A stretch of 64,000 bases of DNA from JAHEME01 sp034435035. GTDB lineage: Bacteria; Chloroflexota; Anaerolineae; Aggregatilineales; UBA3940. The stretch lies in the NCBI GenBank assembly GCA_034435035.1, contig DAOTXW010000025.1, forward strand, positions 10,284 to 74,283. The letters are read 5' to 3'. The notes under the pieces are model-generated. The model had not been told where the DNA came from, ran no database searches, and worked only from the letters and a program-made list of their open reading frames with translations. The stretch's first letter is position 1. Each line of letters starts with the position of its first letter. A program made the position numbers and the translations under genes. This document shows, one piece after another, positions 44,421 to 52,565 of the stretch.

Positions 44421-44863
44421 GGCAGCCTCCTTCTGGCAGATGTTGACCCGCAGCACCACCGGTTCAGCCGCCGGCTCTGCCCGGAGCCCGGCAGACGCGC
44501 CCGCCCGTGCAGCGCCAGCAGCCCGATGGACAGCTCGCTGACGCGCTAGAAGCGGGCCGCCGGCCCGGTGACCGCGGCGCAGCAGACCCACAGGATCCCC
44601 GATGGTGGCGTTGATGAACATGAAGGCAGCCGGCACCCCCCGGCGGTAGCGGTGCGCCCTGACGGCGGCGGCGTCCCATCGGTCTGCCCTCCAGCGGCGG
44701 CGGATGTGGCGACTATTATAGTCTTACGGGATGGCAAAAGGGCAACCGGCGCGCGCCGCGCGGGAGGGGCAGCGCCTCAGTCAGAGGGCCGGCGGTCAGC
44801 CCGGCGGCGCGGCGGCCAGAATACAGTCAGTGTGCGCTGGCGCGCAGCACAGGCGGTCTGCCG
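44421..44863. other. 443-bp gap without a convincing gene
   Basis: Only weak frames cross this region. A minus-strand TATAAT is at 44715-44720, some 300 bp before the kinase ATG. The stretch next to the kinase start reads as translated-looking sequence broken by stops, which could be a decayed gene, but I recognise no family. Confidence 0.35.
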
Positions 44864-45268
44864 TCAGAACGGGAAGCGGGGCCAGCGGGCCAGCGCCGCC
44901 GCCAGGATCGCGGCGTTGATGAGCAGCGCCACGGCCCCCTGAGCGTCCAGCCGGCGCAGGCTGCCATCCCAGAAAAGGAGGAACAGCAGGCAGGAGATCG
45001 CCGCCGCCCCTATGACGGCGGCCCGCCACCACGGCTGGCGGGCCAGCAGCGCCACGCCGCCGCTGAGGAAAGCCGCCGCCGCCAGCACGCAGACGGCGGC
45101 AGCAAGCGACCGGGCCGCCTCGCTGCCAAGCAGCCGGGAGAAGGCCCACGCGCCATCCGGCCAGGTCAGCCCCGGCGTCAGTTCGAACAGGCGGCGGCTC
45201 TGCCCGAAGTACAGCAGATGCACCAGCCCGTGCAGGATGAGGAAGAGGCCGGAGATGGCGGTCAGCAT
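44864..45268 (-). CDS. Four-helix membrane protein, unknown function
   Basis: A 134-residue protein with four predicted TM helices. The N-terminus is LILHGLVHLLYFGQSRRLFEL, the last helix is ALLINAAILAAALARW. The HGxVHL pattern in helix 1 occurs in several small uncharacterised membrane families, so I leave it unnamed. It lies 33 bp downstream of another membrane-protein gene on the same strand, probably one operon. Confidence 0.55.
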   Translation of the reverse strand: MLTAISGLFLILHGLVHLLYFGQSRRLFELTPGLTWPDGAWAFSRLLGSEAARSLAAAVCVLAAAAFLSGGVALLARQPWWRAAVIGAAAISCLLFLLFWDGSLRRLDAQGAVALLINAAILAAALARWPRFPF

Positions 45269-45301
45269 GATCAGGGGTACCTTTCTCCCGGCCGGGCGGC
45301 T

Positions 45302-45934
45302 TTACCCGGCGGAGGCACGATCCGCCCGGCGCAGCCGGACGATGACCCAGCCCGCCGCCAGCAGGGTGGTGGCCAGCAGGGCATAGAAGGACGCCTGGAT
45401 CGCCAGCGAGGGCGAGGCGCCGATCGGGTTGCGGGGGTGCAGCACCAGCGGCGCGCTGGCCGTGGCCCACACCAGGAAGGTCGCCAGCGCGGCCCGCAGG
45501 AGGCCGTCCAGCCGGCGGCCCGCCTCGGAGGCCGGCAGCCAGGCCGCCAGCACCTGCACGATGGCCGCCACCGCCAGCGTCCGCAGCCCGGCGGCCATAC
45601 GCGGCTCATCCAGCCCCAGCCCACCCCAGTTGATCTGCGCCGCGATCAGGCTGGTGGCGATCCCGCCGAAATAGAAGGTCAGCGCCACCGCGCCCACAGT
45701 CCGCGCCCAGCCCGCCGCGCCCTCGCGCCCGCTGAAGGCTGCCGCCAGCCCCAGCAGGCCCGCGCCGATCAGTCCGATGGCCCCGGTCTGGATCAGCGCG
45801 GCATGGATGAACACGATGCGGAGGCCGTCGCCCAGCGTGCGCTCGCCGGGGATGATGAGCACCAGCACGGCAGCCACGGTCAGCAGGCCGCCCAGCACGG
45901 CAAAGGTCAGGCGGTGATGGTTCAGGAAGGACAT
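45302..45934 (-). CDS. Six-helix membrane protein, unknown function
   Basis: A 210-residue protein with about six TM helices. The segment GERTLGDGLRIVFIHAALIQTGAIGL resembles the start of CcmC/CcsA-type cytochrome-maturation proteins (RIVYIHVP), but the WWD domain is absent, so only a distant structural relation is possible. It precedes the four-helix protein with a 33-bp gap. A TATAAT lies 28 bp upstream of the ATG. Confidence 0.55.
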   Translation of the reverse strand: MSFLNHHRLTFAVLGGLLTVAAVLVLIIPGERTLGDGLRIVFIHAALIQTGAIGLIGAGLLGLAAAFSGREGAAGWARTVGAVALTFYFGGIATSLIAAQINWGGLGLDEPRMAAGLRTLAVAAIVQVLAAWLPASEAGRRLDGLLRAALATFLVWATASAPLVLHPRNPIGASPSLAIQASFYALLATTLLAAGWVIVRLRRADRASAG

Positions 45935-46324
45935 GGCAGTTCCAATGGGTCAGATGCAGCTATTATAGAGGCCAGCGGCGCGTCTGCCCAGCGGCCGCCC
46001 CCGCCGCGGAGAGGCGCCGGGGCGCCCTGCCTCCATGCAACGCCAGCCATGAAAATGCTATGAAATTCGTCCCTGCGGCGCCGCGAACTCATTGACTCGC
46101 CCGCCAATCAGGCGCATACGGCAAGGGAAGCAGAATCAGGTACTCTGGCGCAGCCGCTTCGGGCGGCTCCCCCTCATGCCCGCGCTGTTCCCTACTATGC
46201 GCACCGCGCCTCTTTTGCCGCTCGCCGGGGCGGTGAAGGAGGCGCAGGGACTCCTTCAGACACCACGCTCCAGACAGATCACGAACCTGCCGACCCTGCT
46301 CAACTCATGTTCCAGGAGGGAACC
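45935..46324. other. Divergent 390-bp intergenic region
   Basis: It holds the minus-strand promoter of the membrane-protein pair and, on the plus strand, a weak TTGACT (46092) / CATACG (46115) pair 17 bp apart. That pair is about 205 bp before the beta-helix ATG, so the gene may have a long leader. No ORF in it looks real. Confidence 0.4.
45962..45967 (-). promoter_or_regulatory. -10 box of membrane-protein operon (TATAAT)
   Basis: Consensus TATAAT on the minus strand, 28 bp before the ATG at 45934. Confidence 0.5.
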
Positions 46325-47515
46325 ATGAAACTGTGCCTCAAGCAGCTGCTGGCGGCGACGCTGATCGCTGTCGTCTCGCTGGCCTTCATCCCGGCTCTGG
46401 CGCTGGCCGCCGCCCCCGTCTTTGTGGACGACAACGCCACGGAGTGCCCCACTGCCACCTACACCGACATCCAGGCCGCCATCGACAGCGAGCCGGATGG
46501 CACGGTCATCATCATCTGCGGCGGCACCTATCCGGAGTTCGGGATGGACGCCCGCAGCAAGCTGACCCTCAGCGGCGGGGCCTTCGGCGACGTCTTCGTC
46601 AACCTGGGCAACACCCTGGGCGAAGGCGCGATCATCAGCGTCAGCAACTCGACGAACATCGTGATCGAAGGGCTGCACGTCAACGGGAACGACAACTTCG
46701 AGGTGGACGTCGCCGACCGCTTCATCGGCGGCATCGGCTTCTGGGATTCATCGGGCGTCATCCGCAACAACGAGGTCTACGGCATCTGGCCGAACATGGC
46801 CAGCAGTGAGGGCGGCAGCGCGAACGGCGTCGGCATCTGGCTGCACGGCGTGACCATCGACGGGGTGTTCCCCAGGACGCTGGTCGAGGGCAACCACGTC
46901 TACGACTTCCAGAACACCGGCATCGGCGCCCGGGAGGAGGCTAACGTCACCGTCGAGGGCAACCACATCGAGGGCGAGGACAGCGGCTGGGGCTTCTGGC
47001 AGACCGGCGTCAGCTTCAGCGCCGGCGCGCTGGGCGCGATCGTGGACAATGAAATCTACGATGTGGATGAGGGCAACGGCATCGACCTCAACCAGGTATC
47101 CGGGCTGAAGGTTGTCGATAACGACATCGTGGGCGCAGATACCGGCATCTGGGTCTACGACCAGTGCGGCGACGGCACCACCCCGTCCGATGCTAACAAG
47201 ATCACGGGCAACGACCTGTACGAGATCGAGAACACCGGCATCGGGCTGATGGCGGCCACCAACGCCGGCAGCGCCTGCGACCCCTCGGTCAGCGGCAACA
47301 AGATCCAGGGTAATTTCATCGAAAGCGCGAGCCCGGGCAGCGGCACCGGCATCCTGATCCGCGCCGAGGATCAGGACGGATCGGGCACCGGCTTTGATGC
47401 TCCGCTGGCCGATGCCAACAAGGTCAAGGGCAACTACATCGTGGGCTTCTGGAATCTGGTGGAGGACGCTGGCAGCAACACCAAGACCAGCGCCAATACC
47501 TATATCGTGCCGTAG
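46325..47515 (+). CDS. Secreted right-handed beta-helix protein, copy 1
   Basis: A 396-residue secreted protein with a signal peptide ending ALALA (about residue 29). The body opens FVDDNATECPTATYTDIQAAI, the usual entry cap of parallel beta-helix (PbH1/NosD-like) proteins. Repeats of about 22-24 residues follow with NxIxGN/VxGN turns (for example LVEGNHVYDFQNTGIGARE). No catalytic acids typical of pectate lyases are evident, so a binding role is plausible. RBS GGAGGGA. It is a tandem paralogue of the next gene, with the same cap and Cys positions. Confidence 0.8.
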   Translation: MKLCLKQLLAATLIAVVSLAFIPALALAAAPVFVDDNATECPTATYTDIQAAIDSEPDGTVIIICGGTYPEFGMDARSKLTLSGGAFGDVFVNLGNTLGEGAIISVSNSTNIVIEGLHVNGNDNFEVDVADRFIGGIGFWDSSGVIRNNEVYGIWPNMASSEGGSANGVGIWLHGVTIDGVFPRTLVEGNHVYDFQNTGIGAREEANVTVEGNHIEGEDSGWGFWQTGVSFSAGALGAIVDNEIYDVDEGNGIDLNQVSGLKVVDNDIVGADTGIWVYDQCGDGTTPSDANKITGNDLYEIENTGIGLMAATNAGSACDPSVSGNKIQGNFIESASPGSGTGILIRAEDQDGSGTGFDAPLADANKVKGNYIVGFWNLVEDAGSNTKTSANTYIVP

Positions 47516-47540
47516 CCGAAAGGCCGCGGCTGCCGTGAGC

Positions 47541-47568
47541 GCGGGGGCGGAGCGGACTCCGCCCCCGC
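47541..47568 (+). terminator. GC-rich terminator-like hairpin
   Basis: Perfect 12-bp stem GCGGGGGCGGAG / CTCCGCCCCCGC with a 4-nt loop after beta-helix copy 1. No U-tract follows, so termination strength is uncertain. Confidence 0.5.
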
Positions 47569-47627
47569 CGCCAACCGCAGCCCCCTGTGAGGCAGCAGCC
47601 TTTCCCGCCCCCGCGGCGCTGTCCGGG

Positions 47628-47656
47628 TTGACACTCTCGTGAAAACCTCTTATATT
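47628..47656 (+). promoter_or_regulatory. Strong promoter of beta-helix copy 2
   Basis: TTGACA (47628-47633), 17-bp spacer, TATATT (47651-47656). One of the best sigma-70-like promoters in the window. Confidence 0.8.
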
Positions 47657-47779
47657 GGTGATATTCTTCACAAACTGGCCTGACGGCGTGGGCGACATCC
47701 CTCCCATACAGCACCCTCCCCGACCCGCCGCCACCTGCTGAGTCCCTTAGGCTGTTCCACTGTGCTCCGGGAGGACACC

Positions 47780-48964
47780 ATGAAGCTGCATCTCCGGATT
47801 CTCATCCTGGCGACGCTGATCGCCCTGGTCCCGCTGGCCTTCCCGCCCCCGGCGGCGCTGGCCGCTGACCCCATCTTTGTGGACGACGACGGCGCCGAGT
47901 GCCCCTTCGCCGCTTACGACGACATCCAGAATGCCATCTACAACGAGCCGGACGGCGCCGTCATCCTGGTCTGCGGCGGCACCTACCCGGAGTTCAGCGT
48001 GGACAACCGCCGGAATCTGGTGATCGCCGGCGGCGGGGCTGGCACCGCGTTCGTCAGGCCGAGCACCACGCGGGGCGACGGGGCGATCGTCAGCGTCAAC
48101 AATTCGCAGAACATCGTCATCGAGGCCCTGTATGTCTACGGCGACAACCGCTTCGAGATCGACGACGACAACACCGTCTTCGACGGCATCGCCTTCTGGA
48201 ACTCCTCCGGCACCATCCGCTACAACATCGTTGAGCAGATCCAGCCCAATGGAAGCAGCGACGCCAACCTGAACACGGTCTGGGGCACGGCCATCCGGGC
48301 GGAAGGCGACTCCGGGAGCTACCCCAGGGTGGTGATCGAATTCAACCTGCTGGGCGCTTTCCACCGCACGGGCATTGCGGCCTACCAGGACGTGAGCGCC
48401 ACGATCAGCGGCAATGACATCTGGGGAGAGAGAGACACTTACCCCTACTACCAGGTCGGCATCCGGGCGCGGCACGGCGCCCAGGGGTCGATCCAGGACA
48501 ACGAAATCAATTTTGTAAACAATGGCGGCCCTGCCATCAGCCTGTATGAAGTCTCCGGGTTCAAGGTCACCGGCAACCTGGTTCAGCACGCGACGATCGG
48601 CATCCAGATCGCCAGCGGCTGCTCAGTGGTGGGCGCCGCCGGGGGCAACAAGATCTCCGAAAACCGGCTGACGGGCATCACCGACACCGGCATCAACCTG
48701 GCGGCGGAAGCGGACGCGTCAAGCGCCTGCGACCCGTCGGTCAGCAACAACAAGATTCAGAAGAACGTCATCGATACCGATCTGCCCGACCTGACCGGGG
48801 TGGCGATCCGGGCCACCGACACGGACGGCATCGGCGTCGGCTACACGCCGGTGGCCGAGGGCAACCAGGTCAAGGGCAACACCTTCTACGACTTCTTCAA
48901 CGGAGTGATCGATTCCGGGAACCTGACCAAGGTCTCCGGGAACCTGCTGCTGCCGGGGCCGTAG
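47780..48964 (+). CDS. Secreted right-handed beta-helix protein, copy 2
   Basis: A 394-residue secreted paralogue of the upstream gene. Shared features are the MKL...ILATLIAL signal peptide, the cap FVDDDGAECPFAAYDDIQNAI, EPDGAVILVCGGTYPEF, the Cys pair CSVVGAAGGNKIS/SACDPSVSNNKIQ, and the ending KVKG-type repeats. Despite equal length and order, the two copies are strongly diverged, so the duplication is old. It has its own strong promoter and tandem downstream hairpins. Function is inferred as surface binding; no substrate can be named. Confidence 0.8.
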   Translation: MKLHLRILILATLIALVPLAFPPPAALAADPIFVDDDGAECPFAAYDDIQNAIYNEPDGAVILVCGGTYPEFSVDNRRNLVIAGGGAGTAFVRPSTTRGDGAIVSVNNSQNIVIEALYVYGDNRFEIDDDNTVFDGIAFWNSSGTIRYNIVEQIQPNGSSDANLNTVWGTAIRAEGDSGSYPRVVIEFNLLGAFHRTGIAAYQDVSATISGNDIWGERDTYPYYQVGIRARHGAQGSIQDNEINFVNNGGPAISLYEVSGFKVTGNLVQHATIGIQIASGCSVVGAAGGNKISENRLTGITDTGINLAAEADASSACDPSVSNNKIQKNVIDTDLPDLTGVAIRATDTDGIGVGYTPVAEGNQVKGNTFYDFFNGVIDSGNLTKVSGNLLLPGP

Positions 48965-48984
48965 GGCAGACGACCTGTCTCCCA

Positions 48985-49006
48985 CGGGGGCGCGACGGCG
49001 CCCCCG
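48985..49006 (+). terminator. First of two tandem hairpins after beta-helix copy 2
   Basis: CGGGGGCG (48985-48992) pairs with CGCCCCCG (48999-49006) around a 6-nt loop. No U-tract. Confidence 0.45.
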
Positions 49007-49010
49007 CTGC

Positions 49011-49043
49011 CCGCCGGGGGAACCCCTCCCCCGGCGGTTTTTT
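49011..49043 (+). terminator. Rho-independent terminator before gcvT
   Basis: Perfect 10-bp stem CCGCCGGGGG / CCCCCGGCGG with a 7-nt loop, followed by TTTTTT. Confidence 0.9.
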
Positions 49044-49069
49044 CCCCCTGACGCGCCGCGAATCGGGTG

Positions 49070-49075
49070 TACAAT
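49070..49075 (+). promoter_or_regulatory. Promoter -10 of gcvT (TACAAT)
   Basis: TACAAT with CTGACG 16 bp upstream. The leader to the ATG at 49126 is about 45 nt, too short for a glycine riboswitch. Confidence 0.55.
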
Positions 49076-49125
49076 TAGGGCGCAGGCTGTACCCATCGAT
49101 GCCTTTCCACACCAGAGGACACGCC

Positions 49126-50217
49126 ATGAAACGCACCAACCTGTATGACGCCCACATCGCGCTCGGCGCGCGGATGGTCCCCTTCGCCGGGTGGGAGATG
49201 CCCGTCCAGTACACCAGCCCGCTCGAGGAGCACCAGACGGTGCGCACCGCTGCCGGCCTGTTCGACATCGACCACATGGGCCAGATCATCGTGCAGGGGC
49301 CGGACGCCTTCGACTTTCTGCAGTACCTGGCTACCAGCGACATCAACGAGCTGCGCGAATGGGAGGCCCACTACTCGCTGCTGTGCTACGCCGACGGCGG
49401 CACGGTGGACGACATCTTCATCTACCGCCTGCCGGAATACTGGTGGGTGGTGGTTAACGCCTCCAACCTGGAGAAGGATTTCAAGTGGATGCAGGCCCAC
49501 AGCGCCGGCTTCGACGTGGAGCTGACCAACGTCTCGGACGAGACGTACATGCTGGCGTTCCAGGGGCCGGCGGCGCAGGCCGTCCTGCAGACGATCACCG
49601 ATGTCGATCTGGGCGCGGTCGCGTTCCATTTCTCGGCGCGGGGCAAAGTGGCCGGGGTGGAGACGCTGATCGGCAACACCGGCTACACCGGCGAGTACGG
49701 CTACGAGCTGTTCTTCCCCGCGACCGCCGCGGCGAAGGTGTGGGACGCCATCCTGGCGGCGGGCAAAGACCGCGGCGTGAAGCCGATCGGGCTGGCCGCC
49801 CGCGACAGTCTGCGCTTCGAGCCGTGCCTGCCGCTGTACGGCCACGAACTATCCCCCGACCTCAGCCCGCTGGAATCGGGGCTGGGGTTCGCGGTCAAGA
49901 CCGGCAAGGGCGACTTCCTGGGGCGGGATGCGCTGCTCAAGCAGCGGCTGGAGACGCCGGCCCGCCGGCTGGTCTGCCTGGAGATGGTGGACAAGGGCGT
50001 CCCCCGCGAGCACTATCCCGTTCAGAAGGATGGCGTCGAGGTGGGCTTTGTGACCACCGGGATGCTGGCCCCGACGGTGGAGTCGTACTGCGCAATGGCG
50101 ATCGTGCCGGCGGCGCTGGCGGCGCTGGACACAACGGTGGAGGTGGTGATCCACGGCAAGCCGCGCCAGGCCAGGGTGGTCAAGCGGCCCTTCTACACGC
50201 CGGCCTACCGGCGGTAG
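49126..50217 (+). CDS. gcvT: Glycine cleavage system aminomethyltransferase (T protein)
   Basis: A 363-residue folate-dependent enzyme that takes the aminomethyl group from GcvH to THF. It begins MKRTNLYDAHIALGARMVPFAGWEMPVQY, a typical T-protein start. GLFDIDHMGQI and GGTVDDIFIYR carry the catalytic Asp. NTGYTGEYGYELF and ARDSLRFEPCLPLYGHEL are later signatures. gcvH and gcvP are not in the window, so the gene is separated from its partners. ATG at 49126 is preceded by AGAGGA; an upstream ATG at 49099 is less likely. Confidence 0.95.
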   Translation: MKRTNLYDAHIALGARMVPFAGWEMPVQYTSPLEEHQTVRTAAGLFDIDHMGQIIVQGPDAFDFLQYLATSDINELREWEAHYSLLCYADGGTVDDIFIYRLPEYWWVVVNASNLEKDFKWMQAHSAGFDVELTNVSDETYMLAFQGPAAQAVLQTITDVDLGAVAFHFSARGKVAGVETLIGNTGYTGEYGYELFFPATAAAKVWDAILAAGKDRGVKPIGLAARDSLRFEPCLPLYGHELSPDLSPLESGLGFAVKTGKGDFLGRDALLKQRLETPARRLVCLEMVDKGVPREHYPVQKDGVEVGFVTTGMLAPTVESYCAMAIVPAALAALDTTVEVVIHGKPRQARVVKRPFYTPAYRR

Positions 50218-50235
50218 CGGGCCGGGATGCACTCA

Positions 50236-50270
50236 CCGGGGGGCGCCGCGTCACCGGGGGCGCCCCCCGG
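50236..50270 (+). terminator. GC-rich hairpin after gcvT
   Basis: Perfect 12-bp stem CCGGGGGGCGCC / GGCGCCCCCCGG with an 11-nt loop between gcvT and the lipoprotein. No U-tract. Confidence 0.5.
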
Positions 50271-50299
50271 AGATGACGCAGTGTCGATCGGAGGCCGCG

Positions 50300-51655
50300 A
50301 TGGCAGCCCGATTCATCCTGATGCTGGTGATGGCAGCCGGGCTGATCGGCTGCGGCGCGGGCACGGCCCCGGCCGTGGAGCCGCCCGCCCCCGTGCCCAC
50401 CCTGCCCCCCGGCGGAGCCCCCGCGCTGGCCCTGTGCCCCGACCCCGCCCCGCCGCCCGTCACCGACCGCGACGTGCGCCAGCCCGCCGATCTGCCGGAG
50501 CCGGCCCCGCGCGCCCCCTTCCGCGACCCGGTCTTCGGGGCGTGCGTGGTGCGCGTCACCGACCGCGCCGCCGACCCCTCGCCCGACGCCCCCACCCCGG
50601 GCCTGAAGAACGAATACTCGCGCGTCCAGTCGTTCAACGCCGACGGCAGCCTGCTGGTGGCCATGGGCACCTCCGGGGAGTGGTACCTGTACGACGCCGC
50701 CAGCCTGCAGCCGCTGGGGCCGCTGCCGGCGCTCACCGAGCCGCGCTGGGACCCGGCCGATCCGGGCCTGCTGTTCAGCATCGAGGAGACGCGGCTGATG
50801 GCGATCCCCGTCCGGGGCGGCCAGCCGCGCACCGTGCATGACTTCGCTGCCGACGCGCCCGGCGCGGGCGTGGTGTGGACGCGCTACGAGGGGTCGCCCT
50901 CCTTCGACGGCCGCTTCTGGGGCCTGATGGCCGAGGATGCCGACTGGCTGACGACCGCCCTGCTGATCTACGACCGCGAGGCCGACCGGGTGATCGCGCA
51001 GCGCCCCACCCCGGACCGCCCGGAGATCGACAGCGTGACGATCAGCCCGCTGGGCACGTACTTCCTGGCCTATTACGACACCTACTGCGAGCACGGCCAG
51101 CTCGGCACGGACGCCGCCCCGTGCGGGCTGATGGTCTACGACCGCAGCCTGCAAAATGGGCGCGGCCTGCTGCGCATCGCCGGCCATTCGGATACCGCGC
51201 TGGACGCCGACGGCCGCGAGGTGCTGATCTACCAGGACATCGACACCGATCAGGTCTCGCTGCTCGACCTCGCCAGCGGGGCGATCACGCCGCTGTTCCC
51301 CATCGACTTCACCTACAGCCCGGTGGGGCTGCACTTCTCCGGGCGGGCATCTGCCATGCCCGGCTGGGCGCTGGTGAGCACCTACAGCGGGGCCGCCCCG
51401 CAGAGCGCCACCTGGCTGGACGACGTGATCCTGGCCGTCGAGCTGAAGGCCAGCGGGCGGGTGATCCGGCTGGCGCACACCCATTCCCGGGTGGACGAAT
51501 CCCAGGAGCACGACTACTGGGCCGAGCCGCAGGCGAGCGTCAACGCCGACTTCACGCGGGTAGTCTTCACCAGCAACTGGGGCCGCTCCGGGACGGAGGA
51601 AGTCGATATGTACCTGCTGGCCCTGCCGCCGGCCTGGCTGGAGTCCGCGCCTTAG
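50300..51655 (+). CDS. Propeller-like lipoprotein, unknown function
   Basis: A 451-residue lipoprotein with signal peptide lipobox LIGC (Cys18) and a short Pro-rich linker. The body has repeated strand patterns of a beta-propeller (YSRVQSFNADGSLLVAMGTS, SVTISPLGTYFLAYYDTYCEHG, VNADFTRVVFTSNWGRSG). The HDYWAEPQASVN and FTSNWGR wording near the end recalls oligogalacturonate-lyase-like or TolB-like propellers, but catalytic ligands are not certain. RBS GGAGG upstream of the ATG at 50300. Confidence 0.65.
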   Translation: MAARFILMLVMAAGLIGCGAGTAPAVEPPAPVPTLPPGGAPALALCPDPAPPPVTDRDVRQPADLPEPAPRAPFRDPVFGACVVRVTDRAADPSPDAPTPGLKNEYSRVQSFNADGSLLVAMGTSGEWYLYDAASLQPLGPLPALTEPRWDPADPGLLFSIEETRLMAIPVRGGQPRTVHDFAADAPGAGVVWTRYEGSPSFDGRFWGLMAEDADWLTTALLIYDREADRVIAQRPTPDRPEIDSVTISPLGTYFLAYYDTYCEHGQLGTDAAPCGLMVYDRSLQNGRGLLRIAGHSDTALDADGREVLIYQDIDTDQVSLLDLASGAITPLFPIDFTYSPVGLHFSGRASAMPGWALVSTYSGAAPQSATWLDDVILAVELKASGRVIRLAHTHSRVDESQEHDYWAEPQASVNADFTRVVFTSNWGRSGTEEVDMYLLALPPAWLESAP

Positions 51656-51765
51656 CCGGGCGGGTTCCCGGACGCGCGCCACTTAAGTAGAATTGCCCTG
51701 CGCCGGCAGCGCGGCTGCTCAGGCGCACCGAACGGCGATTGGCGTCATCCCACGGAGGCCCTGCC

Positions 51766-52152
51766 ATGAAGACCGATGACCGCGCACCCACCACCATCGA
51801 CGAATACATCGCCGGCTTCCCGGCGGCGGTGCAGGCGATTCTGCAGGAGGTGCGGCGGACGATCCGGGAAGCCGCCCCGGACGCGCAGGAAGCCATGAAG
51901 TACGGGCTGCCGACCTTCACGCTGAGCGGGAACCTGGTTCACTTCGGGGCCTTCAGCAGCCACATCGGGTTCTACCCTGCGCCCACCGGCCTGGAAGCGT
52001 TCAAGGAAGAGATGGCGCCCTACCGGTCCAGCAAGGGCACGGCGCAGTTCCCGCTCGATCAGCCCATCCCCTACGACCTGATCACGCGGATCGTGAAGTA
52101 CCGGGTGGCGGAGAACCTGGCCCGGGCGGAGGCGAAGAAGAAGCGGAAATAG
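51766..52152 (+). CDS. DUF1801 / YdhG-like protein
   Basis: A 128-residue soluble protein with the DUF1801 fold: TTIDEYIAGFPAAVQAILQEV, DAQEAMKYGLPTFTL, LVHFGAFSSHIGFYP and a C-terminal basic tail KKKRK. The family is widespread and has no established biochemical role. ATG at 51766 is preceded by GGAGG. A TAGAAT lies about 75 bp upstream. It appears to be a single-gene unit. Confidence 0.85.
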   Translation: MKTDDRAPTTIDEYIAGFPAAVQAILQEVRRTIREAAPDAQEAMKYGLPTFTLSGNLVHFGAFSSHIGFYPAPTGLEAFKEEMAPYRSSKGTAQFPLDQPIPYDLITRIVKYRVAENLARAEAKKKRK

Positions 52153-52282
52153 GGAGCCGGGGGCTGGCAGCCGCCGATCCACCCCGAACGCTGCGCCGGG
52201 CGGCTCCCGCAACCCGGCGCGGCGGCCTGCGTACAGAATGATGAGAGATCCGAATTACCGGTGGATTGAGGAGTGACCTACT

Positions 52283-52459
52283 ATGTCCCTGCTGAGAGCC
52301 GTGCTGTGCATCATCTTCCCGCCGCTGGCCGTCCTCGACCGCGGCTGCGGCACCATCCTGATCGTGCTGCTGCTGACGCTGGCCGGCTGGGTGCCCGGCG
52401 CCATCGCCGCGCTGATCCTCAACTTCGAGGCCGCCGAGATCCGCCGCCGCGCCGCCTGA
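52283..52459 (+). CDS. Pmp3/YqaE-family small membrane peptide
   Basis: A 58-residue two-helix membrane protein. Helix 1 is VLCIIFPPLAVLDRG, matching the LPPLAVFLKRG core of Pmp3/YqaE (UPF0057) proteins. Helix 2 is ILIVLLLTLAGWVPGAIAAL, matching the LTLLGYIPGIIHAL core. A basic end RRRAA follows. Family members affect membrane potential and stress tolerance in yeast and bacteria. The ATG at 52283 has GAGGAG upstream. The gene is short but the family match is clear. Confidence 0.85.
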   Translation: MSLLRAVLCIIFPPLAVLDRGCGTILIVLLLTLAGWVPGAIAALILNFEAAEIRRRAA

Positions 52460-52552
52460 TCGCTGCCCCTGCGGTTCTCCGGGAGGCGCCTACGGGCGCC
52501 TTCCGCCTGTCTGGCGGCGGGCGGCCGGTGGGAATCCCCCTGCCGCAGCGGG

Positions 52553-52558
52553 TATACT
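52553..52558 (+). promoter_or_regulatory. -10 box implying a leaderless mRNA (TATACT)
   Basis: TATACT is followed by seven bases and the ATG at 52566, with no Shine-Dalgarno. The transcript would begin at or next to the ATG. Confidence 0.5.
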
Positions 52559-52565
52559 CCCCCGG

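Noticed and set aside
44421..44636. N-terminal extension of the cNMP kinase
   Set aside because: The ATG at 44420 has AAGGAGG and the domain starts there; upstream residues are Ala/Arg/Gly filler.
49076..49125. Glycine riboswitch upstream of gcvT
   Set aside because: The leader from the likely promoter is only about 45 nt and lacks the aptamer; a terminator lies just upstream.
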